Shown piece after piece: positions 53,826 through 62,656 of a stretch of 64,000 bases of DNA; the first letter of the stretch is position 1; each line of letters starts with the position of its first letter. The stretch is taken from contig CANLWY010000003.1 of NCBI GenBank assembly GCA_947494995.1, positions 186,001 through 250,000 of the forward strand. Direction: 5' to 3'. This DNA is from an uncultured Campylobacterales bacterium. GTDB taxonomy: Bacteria; Campylobacterota; Campylobacteria; Campylobacterales; Arcobacteraceae. A program made the translations under genes and the position numbers. The notes under the pieces were generated by a model that saw nothing but the letters and a program-made list of their open reading frames with translations, ran no database searches and was not told the DNA's origin.

Positions 53826-54479
53826 TTATTTATAGTAAATTTCTTTTAATATCTCAATTTGTTTATTTTGCAAATAATTAAATTTAAATTCACACTCTTT
53901 TAAGTAAAAAAAGAAGTTTTCTTTATCTACCCCTTTATATTTTTTAAGGTTTTCTTCTAAATATTTCCAAAAAACGTATAAGGGAGTAGTATATGAGTTT
54001 TGTGAATGAATTTTGTGCCATTTTAAATATTTTTCAAAGCTTTTTGAATCTTCTTCATTATCATATGTTGGTAGTTTTGGCATTAGTAAAGTAAAAATTC
54101 TTCTATTTGAATAAAAACCTAAGATATTAATGGCATCATAAAGTGATTTTTTCTTATTCTTTTTTTCTCTATTTGTAAAGTAGTAATACTCTTCATAAGA
54201 GCTATTATCTTGAATTGAAGCATAATGCTCTTCTTCTAGAAAATTTGTAATAAGTTTTCTAAAAAGAGTATATCTATTTTGAACAGTTCTATAGTTGATA
54301 TCTAGTATTTTTGCACATTTGTTTGCATTTATATTGTTACAAAAAAACTCTATAATAGTATAGTCTGTTTCTATTTTTTTAGGTGAGAATTTTTTATTAC
54401 AGAAACTGCATTTTTTGTAATTGTTTTTTAGAGTATAGAGTCGTTTACTTTTACAATAGGGACATAGTTTTATTTCCAT
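53826..54479 (-). CDS. Zinc-ribbon protein related to IS1595/ISXO2 transposases, catalytic residues lost
   Basis: A 217-residue protein beginning with a zinc ribbon (CPYCKSKRLY ... CSFCNKKF, residues 6-33) and a helix-turn-helix-like segment (NANKCAKILDINYRTVQNRY), as in IS1595-group transposases. The C-terminal block FWKYLEENLKKY ... KENFFFYLKECEFKFN also matches that group. However, the DDE residues are not recognisable: the usual DE(S/T)YF looks like EEYYY and the usual IExFW reads LYVFW. No terminal inverted repeats are evident. It may be a domesticated DNA-binding protein, perhaps linked to the DUF808 gene 14 bases upstream. Confidence 0.62.
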   Translation of the reverse strand: MEIKLCPYCKSKRLYTLKNNYKKCSFCNKKFSPKKIETDYTIIEFFCNNINANKCAKILDINYRTVQNRYTLFRKLITNFLEEEHYASIQDNSSYEEYYYFTNREKKNKKKSLYDAINILGFYSNRRIFTLLMPKLPTYDNEEDSKSFEKYLKWHKIHSQNSYTTPLYVFWKYLEENLKKYKGVDKENFFFYLKECEFKFNYLQNKQIEILKEIYYK

Positions 54480-54493
54480 GCCCTTATTATATA

Positions 54494-55609
54494 CTATTTT
54501 TTAAATTTTTTAATAATAGGAGTTAAAAAAGGTAGAACTTTAACTGCAATAAATCCAATAATCATACCAAATAAAATTTCTGATATAAAAGAAGCTATCC
54601 ATGAAATACTTCCAAGGGATTGAATAGTTTCATCTAAAAATTGTAAAGCATGAGTTTCATGGGCAATTATTCCTCCTCCAACTGCTAACATGGCAACTGT
54701 TCCAATAACTGAAATTGTTTTTATAACAATAGGCATAGAGCTTACTAAAGCTGTTCCAAAAGCTTGAGATGAGCTTGATTGTTTTTCTTGTAGATAAAAA
54801 CCTATGTCATCGAGTTTTATAATAAGTGCTACAATTCCATATACTCCAATTGTTGTTAATATGGCAACTACAACTAAAACAGAAAGTTTTAAAACAAAAT
54901 CAGACTGAGCTAAAAGACTTAGAGTTATAACAATAATTTCAAAAGATAAAATAAAATCAGTTTTTATAGCACTTTTTATTTTTTGTTCTTCAAATTCTTC
55001 ATTTGTTAGAGGTTTTTCTTCTTTATCTCTTTTATTTTCATGTTTATGATGAAAAAACTTTTCCAAGATAACTTCAACACCTTCATATGCTAAATAGATA
55101 CCTCCTAATATAAGAGCAGGAGCAATTAGCCATGGAGCAATTACACTTAAAATTAATACAACAGGAACAATTATAAACTTATTTTTGAAACTTCCTTTTG
55201 CAATTTTATAAACAATTGGAAGCTCTCTTTTTGCGGCATTTTTTTGTGCAGTTTTAATTGCATTTTCTTTGATTGATTCAAGTTCATTTAAAATCTCTTG
55301 TTGAGATTTTTCATCAAGGTTTTTAATATTTTGTTTTAATTCTTCTAAAGAGTTTGCTTTTTCAAGCTCTTTTTTAAGTATATCTGAGGTAGTTTCATTT
55401 GTAAAAGATGCAATAGCTGCAAGATCATCAACTAAGATACCTGAGGACTTTACTCCTGCAAGTTTTGTATATGTTACAATATCATCAAATAAAATACCTA
55501 TGTCATCAAGTGAAACTGCAAGTGATTTTGAAGCACTTGCAACAGTTTTACCTGCCAAAGTAGAAATATCATCTGCTAAAACAGTTAAATACCCTAAAAT
55601 ACCAGCCAT
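54494..55609 (-). CDS. DUF808 (YedI-like) inner-membrane protein
   Basis: A 371-residue protein. The N-terminus has the DUF808 pattern of repeated acidic segments (LADDISTLAGKTV, LDDIGILFDDIVTYTKLAGVK, LVDDLAAIASF), followed by AKRELPIVYKIAKGSFKNK and about six membrane helices, including IAPWLIAPALILGGIYLAYEG. A His-rich cytoplasmic patch (HHKHENKRDKEE) lies near 190. Function unknown. It probably shares a transcript with the transposase-like gene downstream. Confidence 0.82.
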   Translation of the reverse strand: MAGILGYLTVLADDISTLAGKTVASASKSLAVSLDDIGILFDDIVTYTKLAGVKSSGILVDDLAAIASFTNETTSDILKKELEKANSLEELKQNIKNLDEKSQQEILNELESIKENAIKTAQKNAAKRELPIVYKIAKGSFKNKFIIVPVVLILSVIAPWLIAPALILGGIYLAYEGVEVILEKFFHHKHENKRDKEEKPLTNEEFEEQKIKSAIKTDFILSFEIIVITLSLLAQSDFVLKLSVLVVVAILTTIGVYGIVALIIKLDDIGFYLQEKQSSSSQAFGTALVSSMPIVIKTISVIGTVAMLAVGGGIIAHETHALQFLDETIQSLGSISWIASFISEILFGMIIGFIAVKVLPFLTPIIKKFKK

Positions 55610-55709
55610 AATAAACGTCCTAATAGTTTTTTTGACATTTTATTAAAAGTAAAATTATAAGTGTGTTAATTATCTCTGTGCAAATATATTTTAAATTATG
55701 GGGCAAAGG

Positions 55710-55753
55710 GCACTAGGAAAATATTTTAGTGCTAAAGATACATAAGTGCACTT
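55710..55753. repeat. Inverted repeats upstream of hypB
   Basis: GCACTA (55710-55715) and TAGTGC (55727-55732) form a six-base inverted repeat, and AAGTGCACTT (55744-55753) is a perfect ten-base palindrome. Both lie in the 235-base gap upstream of hypB (55610-55844), which otherwise shows no gene. A sequence AAGTGCTCAAAG resembling this region occurs upstream of hydA1 at 26446. Confidence 0.4.
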
Positions 55754-55844
55754 CATTATTAGGTTTAATTCAGTTTTTATTGAATAGACTCTATTAAAAT
55801 GAATAATAATTCAGAATAATACAAATTGAATAGGAGATATAAAT

Positions 55845-56615
55845 ATGTGTACAGATTGCGGATGTAGTATAACAGATCATCATCACGACCATGACCATTC
55901 TCATGGAGACTCTGCTTCTCACCAAGCAGCTCATGATACTTTACATCATAACCCACAGTTAAATGATAGTAAGACAATTTCAGTAATTAAAAAAATATTA
56001 GACAAAAATGATCATGAGGCAGCTCACAATAGGGCTCACTTTGATAAAAATAAGGTTTTAGGTATTAATTTAATGTCAAGCCCAGGAAGTGGAAAGACAA
56101 CGTTATTAGAACATATGTCTGATATTGCAGATTTTAAATATGGTGTAGTAGAAGGTGACTTAGAAACAAATAGAGATGCAGATAGATTAATTGCTAAAGA
56201 TATAAAAGCTGTACAGATTCAAACAGGGTCTGCCTGTCACTTAGATGCATTTATGGTTCATAAGGGTTTACATGATATGCCTTTAGATGATTTAGATGTA
56301 TGTTTTGTTGAAAATGTAGGGAATCTAGTTTGTCCTGCTTCATATGATGTTGGGACACATTTAAATGTTGTATTAGTTTCAATTCCTGAAGGTGAAGATA
56401 AAATCGCTAAATACCCAGTTATGTTTAGAGCAGCTGATTTAATTCTGTTTACAAAAACAGATTTACTTCCATATTTTGAGTATGATATTGAAAAAGAGAA
56501 AGAGACTGCAAGAAAACTAAAACCAAATGTAGATATTTTAGAAGTATCAACTAAAGATGAAGATAGCATAAAAGCTGTTGTTGATTGGATAAATTTTAAA
56601 AGAAAGATGAGATAG
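55845..56615 (+). CDS. hypB: Hydrogenase nickel-incorporation GTPase HypB
   Basis: A 256-residue G3E GTPase delivering nickel to hydrogenase precursors. The N-terminus has the high-affinity CxxCGC nickel site (CTDCGC, residues 2-7) followed by a His-rich stretch (HHHDHDHSHGD) for nickel storage. The GTPase motifs are SSPGSGKTT (Walker A), EGDLETNRDADR, and FTKTDLLPY; the metal Cys-His is in GSACHLD. Start of the hypBCDEXA operon; TAGGAG precedes the ATG. Confidence 0.96.
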   Translation: MCTDCGCSITDHHHDHDHSHGDSASHQAAHDTLHHNPQLNDSKTISVIKKILDKNDHEAAHNRAHFDKNKVLGINLMSSPGSGKTTLLEHMSDIADFKYGVVEGDLETNRDADRLIAKDIKAVQIQTGSACHLDAFMVHKGLHDMPLDDLDVCFVENVGNLVCPASYDVGTHLNVVLVSIPEGEDKIAKYPVMFRAADLILFTKTDLLPYFEYDIEKEKETARKLKPNVDILEVSTKDEDSIKAVVDWINFKRKMR

Positions 56616-56619
56616 AAGT

Positions 56620-56904
56620 ATGTGTTTATCAATACCTTCAAAAATCACTCATATAGATGAAGAGAATAATGTAGCTACAGTTGATACTATGGGTGTAGAA
56701 AGAAAAGCAAATCTTGATTTAATAGATCAACCTGTTGTCGTTGGAGATTATGTCCTTATTCATATTGGTTTTGCAATGAATAAGATTGATGAAGAGGATG
56801 CTTTAGAAAGTCTAAAAATTTATGCTGAAATAATTGAAAAAATGGAAGAAGAAGACAGGCGCCAAGCTATACTTGAAGATGATGCCTGTCCAAATAGAGG
56901 TTAG
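56620..56904 (+). CDS. hypC: Hydrogenase assembly chaperone HypC
   Basis: A 94-residue HypC/HybG-family chaperone with the essential N-terminal Cys2 (MCLSIPSKI) that binds Fe(CN)2CO with HypD and carries it to the large subunit. GDYVLIHIGFAMNKIDEEDA is the typical second block. Four bases after hypB, four before hypD. The window has only one hypC, which must therefore serve all three large subunits unless another exists elsewhere. Confidence 0.95.
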   Translation: MCLSIPSKITHIDEENNVATVDTMGVERKANLDLIDQPVVVGDYVLIHIGFAMNKIDEEDALESLKIYAEIIEKMEEEDRRQAILEDDACPNRG

Positions 56905-56908
56905 GAAA

Positions 56909-58054
56909 ATGTCTGAATTACAATTAAAGGATTTATATGATGGGTTTAGAGACCCTGATACAATAAAAGCCTTTAAAAAAATTATTGATGAAGATGCAAA
57001 AAGCCTTGAAAGACCAATAAATATTATGGAAGTTTGTGGAGGTCATACGCATACTATTATGAAGTATGGTATTCCACAACTTTTACCTGAAAACATAAAC
57101 TTTATTCATGGTCCAGGATGTCCTGTTTGTATTATGCCTAAAGAGAGAATTGACCATGCTTATGTTTTAAGTATGCAAGAAGATGTTATTTTAGTAACAC
57201 TTGGAGATATGATTAAAGTTCCAGGTTCAAATGGAAGTTTACAAGATGCAAGGTCTAAAGGTGCAGATGTAAGATTTGTTTACTCTCCAATGGATTGTCT
57301 AAAAATTGCAAAAGAGAACCCAAGTAAGAAGATTATCTTCTTTGCAATAGGATTTGAAACAACTACTCCTATGACAGCAGCTTTAATAGATGTTGTTAAA
57401 AAAACAAATATTGAAAATATCTTATTTCATATAAATCACGTAACAGTTCCAGAAGTTATGAAAGAACTTATTGATAGTAGAGATGAACATGTTGATTCAT
57501 ATAATCATCAAATTGATGCCTTTTTAGGACCTTCTCATGTATCTGTTATTAGTGGAAGTAAGATTTATGAAGAGTTTCCTAGAGATTATAATAAACCAGT
57601 GGTTGTAGCTGGATTTGAACCTGTTGATGTAATGCAATCAATCTCTATGATAGTAAAACAGTTTATTGAAAATAGATGTGAACTGGAAATTGAGTATAAA
57701 AGATTAGTTTCATATGATGGAAATAAAAAAGCACAAGAGCTTATAGATACTTATTTTGAAAAAATATCTCTGTTTAAATGGAGAGGTTTAGGAAATATAA
57801 AAGATTCTGGATTGAAACTAAGAAATGACTATGCTAAATATGATGCAGAAGTTATTTACAAAGATATATTACCAATAGCTGAAATAGAAGACCACAAACT
57901 ATGTATTTGTGGAGATATTTTAAGAGGAATGGCAAGTCCTCCTGAGTGTACAATCTTTGGAACAGCATGTAAACCTAGCACTCCTATAGGATCTTGTATG
58001 GTGTCAAGTGAAGGTGCATGTGCAGCTTATTATAAATATGGTAATCTCTTATAA
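56909..58054 (+). CDS. hypD: Hydrogenase formation protein HypD
   Basis: A 381-residue iron-sulfur scaffold on which Fe(CN)2CO is assembled with HypC. Visible motifs: MEVCGGHTHTIMKYG, HGPGCPVCIMPK, FAIGFETTTP, FLGPSHVSVISG, and the C-terminal [4Fe-4S] cysteines in CICGDILRG, CTIFGTACKP and GSCMVSSEGAC. The ORF is open from 56834 inside hypC, but TAGGA and the family start MSELQ fix ATG 56909. Confidence 0.96.
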   Translation: MSELQLKDLYDGFRDPDTIKAFKKIIDEDAKSLERPINIMEVCGGHTHTIMKYGIPQLLPENINFIHGPGCPVCIMPKERIDHAYVLSMQEDVILVTLGDMIKVPGSNGSLQDARSKGADVRFVYSPMDCLKIAKENPSKKIIFFAIGFETTTPMTAALIDVVKKTNIENILFHINHVTVPEVMKELIDSRDEHVDSYNHQIDAFLGPSHVSVISGSKIYEEFPRDYNKPVVVAGFEPVDVMQSISMIVKQFIENRCELEIEYKRLVSYDGNKKAQELIDTYFEKISLFKWRGLGNIKDSGLKLRNDYAKYDAEVIYKDILPIAEIEDHKLCICGDILRGMASPPECTIFGTACKPSTPIGSCMVSSEGACAAYYKYGNLL

Positions 58055-58084
58055 ATTTAAGAGAATTAAAATTGAAAGAAAAAA

Positions 58085-59074
58085 ATGAAAACAATAACAT
58101 TAGCCCATGGAAATGGGGGACAAGAGAATAATGAACTTATATCAAAAGTTTTTTATAAAGCCTTTAAAAATGATATTTTAGAAAAGAGTGAAGATGCAGC
58201 TGTTATTCATAATGGACAGTTAGCATTTTCTACTGATAGTTTTACAGTAAGTCCACTTTTTTTTAATGGTGCAGACATTGGAAAACTAGCAGTTTGTGGA
58301 ACTTGTAATGACCTTGCAATGATGGGTGCAAAACCTAAGTATCTTACTTGTTCAGTAATTATTGAAGAAGGGCTTGATAGAAGAACTTTAGATAAGATTG
58401 TAAAAAGTATGAAACAAGAGCTTGAAGTAAATGGTGCAGTTGTAGTTAGTGGTGATACGAAGGTAGTTCCAAGAGGAAGTGTTGATAAAATCTTTATAAA
58501 TACAACGGGTGTTGGTGAGATAGAATATAAAGGTATTAGTTCAAACTCTATTACTAGTGAGGATGTGATTTTAGTTAGTAGAGATGTTGGGGCACATGGT
58601 GCAACTATTTTTGCTGCAAGGGAAGGTATTGATATGAATACTAACCTAAAATCTGATTGTGCTTCTTTATATCCACAAGTAAAAGCTTTAATTGAATCGG
58701 GTGTTAAGATTACTGCACTTAGAGATGCCACAAGAGGTGGAGTAAGTGCTGTATTGAATGAGTGGGCGAAACAATCAAATATTTGTGTTGAAGTAGAAGA
58801 AGCTAGTGTTCCTATTTCAGATGAGGTAAATGGTATTTGTGAACTACTTGGATTTGAAGCAATGTCTTTAGCAAATGAAGGTACATTTGTTCTTGCAATT
58901 GCAAAAGAGGATGCCAATAAAGCTTTAGAAGTTTTAAAGCAGACAAATGAAACAGCTGCAATTATTGGAAAAGTAAGCCAAGAACATATTGGAAGAGTTG
59001 TTTTAAACTCTGCTTGGGGAACAAAAAGGTTTTTAGAGTTACCAACAGGTGAATTACTTCCAAGAATTTGTTAA
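58085..59074 (+). CDS. hypE: Hydrogenase maturation protein HypE
   Basis: A 329-residue ATP-dependent dehydratase converting the carbamoyl group on its C-terminal Cys (ending PRIC) to the cyanide ligand. The N-terminal AHGNGGQENNELI motif, FSTDSFTVSPLFFNGADIG and GDTKVVP nucleotide-binding blocks are intact. It receives carbamoyl from HypF and gives cyanide to HypC-HypD. A 236-residue reverse frame inside it is only a shadow. Confidence 0.96.
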   Translation: MKTITLAHGNGGQENNELISKVFYKAFKNDILEKSEDAAVIHNGQLAFSTDSFTVSPLFFNGADIGKLAVCGTCNDLAMMGAKPKYLTCSVIIEEGLDRRTLDKIVKSMKQELEVNGAVVVSGDTKVVPRGSVDKIFINTTGVGEIEYKGISSNSITSEDVILVSRDVGAHGATIFAAREGIDMNTNLKSDCASLYPQVKALIESGVKITALRDATRGGVSAVLNEWAKQSNICVEVEEASVPISDEVNGICELLGFEAMSLANEGTFVLAIAKEDANKALEVLKQTNETAAIIGKVSQEHIGRVVLNSAWGTKRFLELPTGELLPRIC

Positions 59075-59082
59075 TTAAAAAA

Positions 59083-60726
59083 ATGAAAGTCTTACTTCTA
59101 ATCTCTTCTTTTAATTCTTTATCTCAAAGAGTATATTGTGAATTAAAAGAGTTAGAACATGAAGTAAGCATTTGTCTGTCAAGGGAAGAAAATTTATTAG
59201 AGGATATAAAAAATATTAATCCAGATATTATTTTCTGTCCCTTTTTAAAAGAGTATCTTTCAAAAGATATATATGAAAACTATCCAACTTTTATACTTCA
59301 TCCAGGAATTATTGGAGATAGAGGACATCAATCTTTAGACCATGCTATAAACAATAAAGTAAAAGAGTGGGGTGTTGTTATTCTAAAAGCTAATGAAGAG
59401 CTTGATGGTGGAGATATTTACGCTTCTTCAAATTTTATTATGAGAAATGCTAGCAAAGGTTCGCACTATAGAAATGAAGTTTGCGATACAAGCTCTATTG
59501 CTTTAAAGCTCTTACTTAAAAATCTAGAAAATAAAAATTTTGAACCAATACCTCAAATCTTAAACGATATTCATCCAAGATTGACTCAAGATGATAGAAA
59601 AATAGATTGGCAAAAAGATAATACTGACACAATAATCAAAAAAATTAATATGAGTGATTCTTATCCTGGTATAAAAGAGAATTTTTTTGGAATAGAGTGC
59701 CTTATGTATGGAGTTACGAAAGAAGATTTTTTTAAAGGTAATCCAAAAGATATTTTAGCAAAAAGAGATGGAGCTATTTGTATAGGTACAATTGATGGTG
59801 CAGTATGGATTAGTCATTTAAAAGAAGAGGGTCGATTTAAACTTCCAGCAACTTATGTTTTAAAAGATAAAATAAAAGGTATAAAAGAAGAGAGAATATC
59901 ACTTATCCATGAAGATGAAAAAAATACTTTCCATGAAATATATGTAGATAGATGTGATGATATTGCATATTTACATTTTGATTTTCATAATGGAGCTATG
60001 AACTCAGAACAAGCAATAAGACTTAAATATGCAATTGATTATCTAAAAGAAGAGTGCAAAGTTTTAGTTTTGATGGGTGGAGAAGAGTTTTTTTCAAATG
60101 GTATACATCTAAATATACTAGAAGATTCAAAGAAACAAGGTGAAGATGGTTGGAGTAATATTAATGCAATGAATGATGTCGTAAAATCAATAATATATGC
60201 AGAAGATATTATAACAGTAGCTTCTTTTAGTAAAAATGCAGGAGCAGGTGGAGTTTTTTTAGGTTTGGCTTGTGATTATGTTGTTGCAAGAAGTGGCGTG
60301 GTTTTAAATCCACATTATAAAACTATGGGATTAAGTGGAAGTGAATATCATACATACTCTTTTTATAAAAGAGTAGAAAAGAATATTGCTGATGAAATAT
60401 TAAACAAATGTATTCCTATAGGAAGTAATAAAGCAAAAAGAATTGGAATGCTTAATGAGGTATTTGAAGATAGCACTTATGCAGAAGATTTAGAAAATTT
60501 TTGTAAAAAATTGATACTAGATGAAGATAAGTATGAGGACTTCATTGATGATAAAAAAGATTTTATTTTTGATAATGAAGAAAAGATAGAGAGTTTAAAA
60601 GAAGAAGAATTAAAAAGAATGTATCCTGAGTTTTGGGATGAGAAAAGTTCTTTTCATACTTTAAGAAATGAATTTATATACAAAAAAGAGCATGAAGAGA
60701 GTTTAAAAAGATTAAAGGAATTATAA
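59083..60726 (+). CDS. hypX: HypX/HoxX, CO-supplying hydrogenase maturation factor
   Basis: A 547-residue two-domain enzyme. Residues about 1-270 resemble formyl-tetrahydrofolate transferases (LHPGIIGDRGHQSLDHAI; GGDIYASSNF), and about 290-547 resemble enoyl-CoA hydratases (NAGAGGVFLGLACDYVVAR; LNPHYKTMGLSGSEYHTYSF). HypX makes CO from the formyl group of N10-formyl-THF through formyl-CoA, providing the Fe-CO ligand, particularly under oxic conditions. ATG 59083 gives the family start MKVLLL; the frame opening at TTG 59068 overlaps hypE. It points to hydrogenase assembly while O2 is present. Confidence 0.93.
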   Translation: MKVLLLISSFNSLSQRVYCELKELEHEVSICLSREENLLEDIKNINPDIIFCPFLKEYLSKDIYENYPTFILHPGIIGDRGHQSLDHAINNKVKEWGVVILKANEELDGGDIYASSNFIMRNASKGSHYRNEVCDTSSIALKLLLKNLENKNFEPIPQILNDIHPRLTQDDRKIDWQKDNTDTIIKKINMSDSYPGIKENFFGIECLMYGVTKEDFFKGNPKDILAKRDGAICIGTIDGAVWISHLKEEGRFKLPATYVLKDKIKGIKEERISLIHEDEKNTFHEIYVDRCDDIAYLHFDFHNGAMNSEQAIRLKYAIDYLKEECKVLVLMGGEEFFSNGIHLNILEDSKKQGEDGWSNINAMNDVVKSIIYAEDIITVASFSKNAGAGGVFLGLACDYVVARSGVVLNPHYKTMGLSGSEYHTYSFYKRVEKNIADEILNKCIPIGSNKAKRIGMLNEVFEDSTYAEDLENFCKKLILDEDKYEDFIDDKKDFIFDNEEKIESLKEEELKRMYPEFWDEKSSFHTLRNEFIYKKEHEESLKRLKEL

Positions 60727-60727
60727 A

Positions 60728-61069
60728 ATGCATGAGTATTCAATTGTTCAATCATTATTAGAAAGTTGTGAAGAACATGTTAAACAAAATAATGCAAGTA
60801 GAGTTAAAAAATTAGTAGTAAAAATTGGTATCTTATCAGGGGTTGAACCAGATTTATTACAAACAGCTTTTGATACTTTTAAAGAGAAAACGGTTTGTGA
60901 TGGAGCAGAGTTTATAGTAAATCACCAAAAAATTGTCGTAGCCTGTCTATCCTGTGATGAAGAGTCTACTTTAGAGAATCATGAATTTGTATGTCCTAAA
61001 TGTGAATCAAATCAATTAAAAGTGATTGATGGTGAGGATATGTACTTAATGTCCCTTGAAATGGAATAG
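60728..61069 (+). CDS. hypA: Hydrogenase nickel metallochaperone HypA
   Basis: A 113-residue HypA. The nickel-binding N-terminus MHEYSIV (His2, Glu3) and zinc site of two CxxC pairs (CLSCDEE, CPKCESN) are intact. It works with HypB to load Ni. One base after hypX; last gene of the hyp operon. Confidence 0.95.
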   Translation: MHEYSIVQSLLESCEEHVKQNNASRVKKLVVKIGILSGVEPDLLQTAFDTFKEKTVCDGAEFIVNHQKIVVACLSCDEESTLENHEFVCPKCESNQLKVIDGEDMYLMSLEME

Positions 61070-61074
61070 CCTAC

Positions 61075-61094
61075 AAGCCCTTAAAATAGGGCTT
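61075..61094 (+). terminator. Probable terminator of the hyp operon
   Basis: AAGCCCT / AGGGCTT (seven-base stem, six-base loop) directly after the hypA stop. The following T-run is weak (TGTTG), so termination strength is uncertain. Confidence 0.55.
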
Positions 61095-61127
61095 TGTTGA
61101 AACTAAAAGTGAAAAATATCTTTAAAA

Positions 61128-61165
61128 TGTAGTATATTTTTACTATATTTGTAGTATATTTTTTT
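61128..61165 (+). repeat. TGTAGTATATTTT direct repeats, left copies
   Basis: TGTAGTATATTTT (61128-61140) and TGTAGTATATTTTTTT (61150-61165), 22 bases apart, with an inverted TACTATA between them. The same sequence recurs at 63964 and a variant at 63986, on the far side of two unknown genes. The rest of 61166-61274 is AT-rich and shows no gene. Confidence 0.6.
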
Positions 61166-61274
61166 AATTACCTTGTATTTCTTACTTCTAAACTTTTAAA
61201 AACATACATATAATATTTTTTTATATCATAATTTTAATATATATAATTATGGTAAAATTATCATTAAAAATAAA

Positions 61275-62516
61275 ATGAGCCAAATGAAAGACAAACAAAA
61301 CAACATTTTAGAAAAAGTAGGCATTTTTATTGCCAGTCTTATTTACAAGTATTTTAAAAAAATTGAAGAAAAGTATTTAGAAGCAACCCATCGAAAATGC
61401 TATTTAGAAAGTATAAAACTGTTTCCTAAAATGAAGTTATCAAAAAGTAATGAGCTTGCTTCAAATATAGCGTGCAAATTGATTTTTAATTTAGAATATG
61501 AAAAAGAAAATGTTAATTTAAAAAAATTACAAAAGTTAGAAGAAGTTATTTTAAATGATGAATGGATAAAAAAGACATTATCTGATTTAAATAGATTGAA
61601 GGCTTATTTTAGATTTAACAATAAGGAAAAACAGAAAGAGCATTTAGAAAAAGCGATGGAATATGTTTCTGATGTTAAAGAAATTGAAGATTTTAAAGAA
61701 GTTAGAAAAATATACAATAAAATTAAAACGGATACAAAAATATTTTTGAAAGAGTCAAGAAAACTAAATAACATTATATTTGAAAAAGAAAAGTTAAAAA
61801 TAATAAAACCAATTGAAATATCTTCATCTATAGTTATATTGTTACTAACATTATTTTCAACATTTTTTCTTATAAGTGGAATATTACATAACAAAATTTT
61901 GTTTTATTCTTTAGGTTTAAATATAACTGACTTTTATTCAATAAGCGATTACATTGCAACAAGTATAGAAGTTATTATGTATACTTTGTTTTTTTCTCTA
62001 ATTGGTACATTATCTTATTTTTTAGGTTATATAGATAGTTTAAAACAATCTATTTTTGAAAAGCAGTTTAATATAGAAGGAAAAACATTAATTAGTAAGT
62101 TTAAAGAGATTGCCATTTTCTCTTTAGTGATTTTATTTGTAGACTATTTATTATTTGGAAAATTTAGTTATTTAAGTCTTTTTCCCTTAAGTTTTGCTCT
62201 TTTTATTTTTATATTGAATCAGTTGCCATTCTGGAAGTACATAAAAAATAAATCTCTAGTTATGAATTTTCTAATAGTATCGGTTATATATCTAACTGTA
62301 CTATTATATAATGTTTTTTCTATAGTAGATAATATAAGAAGTGATGATTATAAGAATCCTTATAACTTAGTATTCAATGATGCTTCCATTGATTATAGTA
62401 AATATAAATATATTACATCAAATTCAAATTTTGTATTTTTATTGGACAAAGATACAAATATATTTAAAATTATTCCAATATATGAAATTAAGGAATTTGA
62501 ACAAACGGTTGAATAA
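61275..62516 (+). CDS. Unrecognised membrane protein
   Basis: A 413-residue protein I do not recognise. Residues 1-185 are charged and helical (KLQKLEEVILND, RKIYNKIKTDTK). About five membrane helices lie between 186 and 350 (SSIVILLLTLFSTFFLISG, YTLFFSLIGTLSYFLGYI, IFSLVILFVDYLLF, LFPLSFALFIFILNQ, FLIVSVIYLTVLLYNVF), followed by a short soluble domain of about 60 residues. Base composition is even more AT-rich than the surroundings and no ribosome site is clear. It is flanked by TGTAGTATATTT repeats, suggesting acquired DNA. Confidence 0.6.
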   Translation: MSQMKDKQNNILEKVGIFIASLIYKYFKKIEEKYLEATHRKCYLESIKLFPKMKLSKSNELASNIACKLIFNLEYEKENVNLKKLQKLEEVILNDEWIKKTLSDLNRLKAYFRFNNKEKQKEHLEKAMEYVSDVKEIEDFKEVRKIYNKIKTDTKIFLKESRKLNNIIFEKEKLKIIKPIEISSSIVILLLTLFSTFFLISGILHNKILFYSLGLNITDFYSISDYIATSIEVIMYTLFFSLIGTLSYFLGYIDSLKQSIFEKQFNIEGKTLISKFKEIAIFSLVILFVDYLLFGKFSYLSLFPLSFALFIFILNQLPFWKYIKNKSLVMNFLIVSVIYLTVLLYNVFSIVDNIRSDDYKNPYNLVFNDASIDYSKYKYITSNSNFVFLLDKDTNIFKIIPIYEIKEFEQTVE

Positions 62517-62656
62517 CAATTTTTACAAATAGATTTAGTGTTTAGAAAATTCTTATTCGTTATGAAGTGTCATTATAAAAAAGCTAGAATATTTATATAT
62601 AGTATATATTTTTTACTTACTAGAATTGGTAAAAAAGGTTTAAGATTTAATTTTTA

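Noticed and set aside
58207-58917. A 236-residue open frame on the minus strand
   Set aside because: It lies wholly inside the well-supported hypE gene, is Ser/Thr/Pro-rich with no family motif, and is an antisense shadow.
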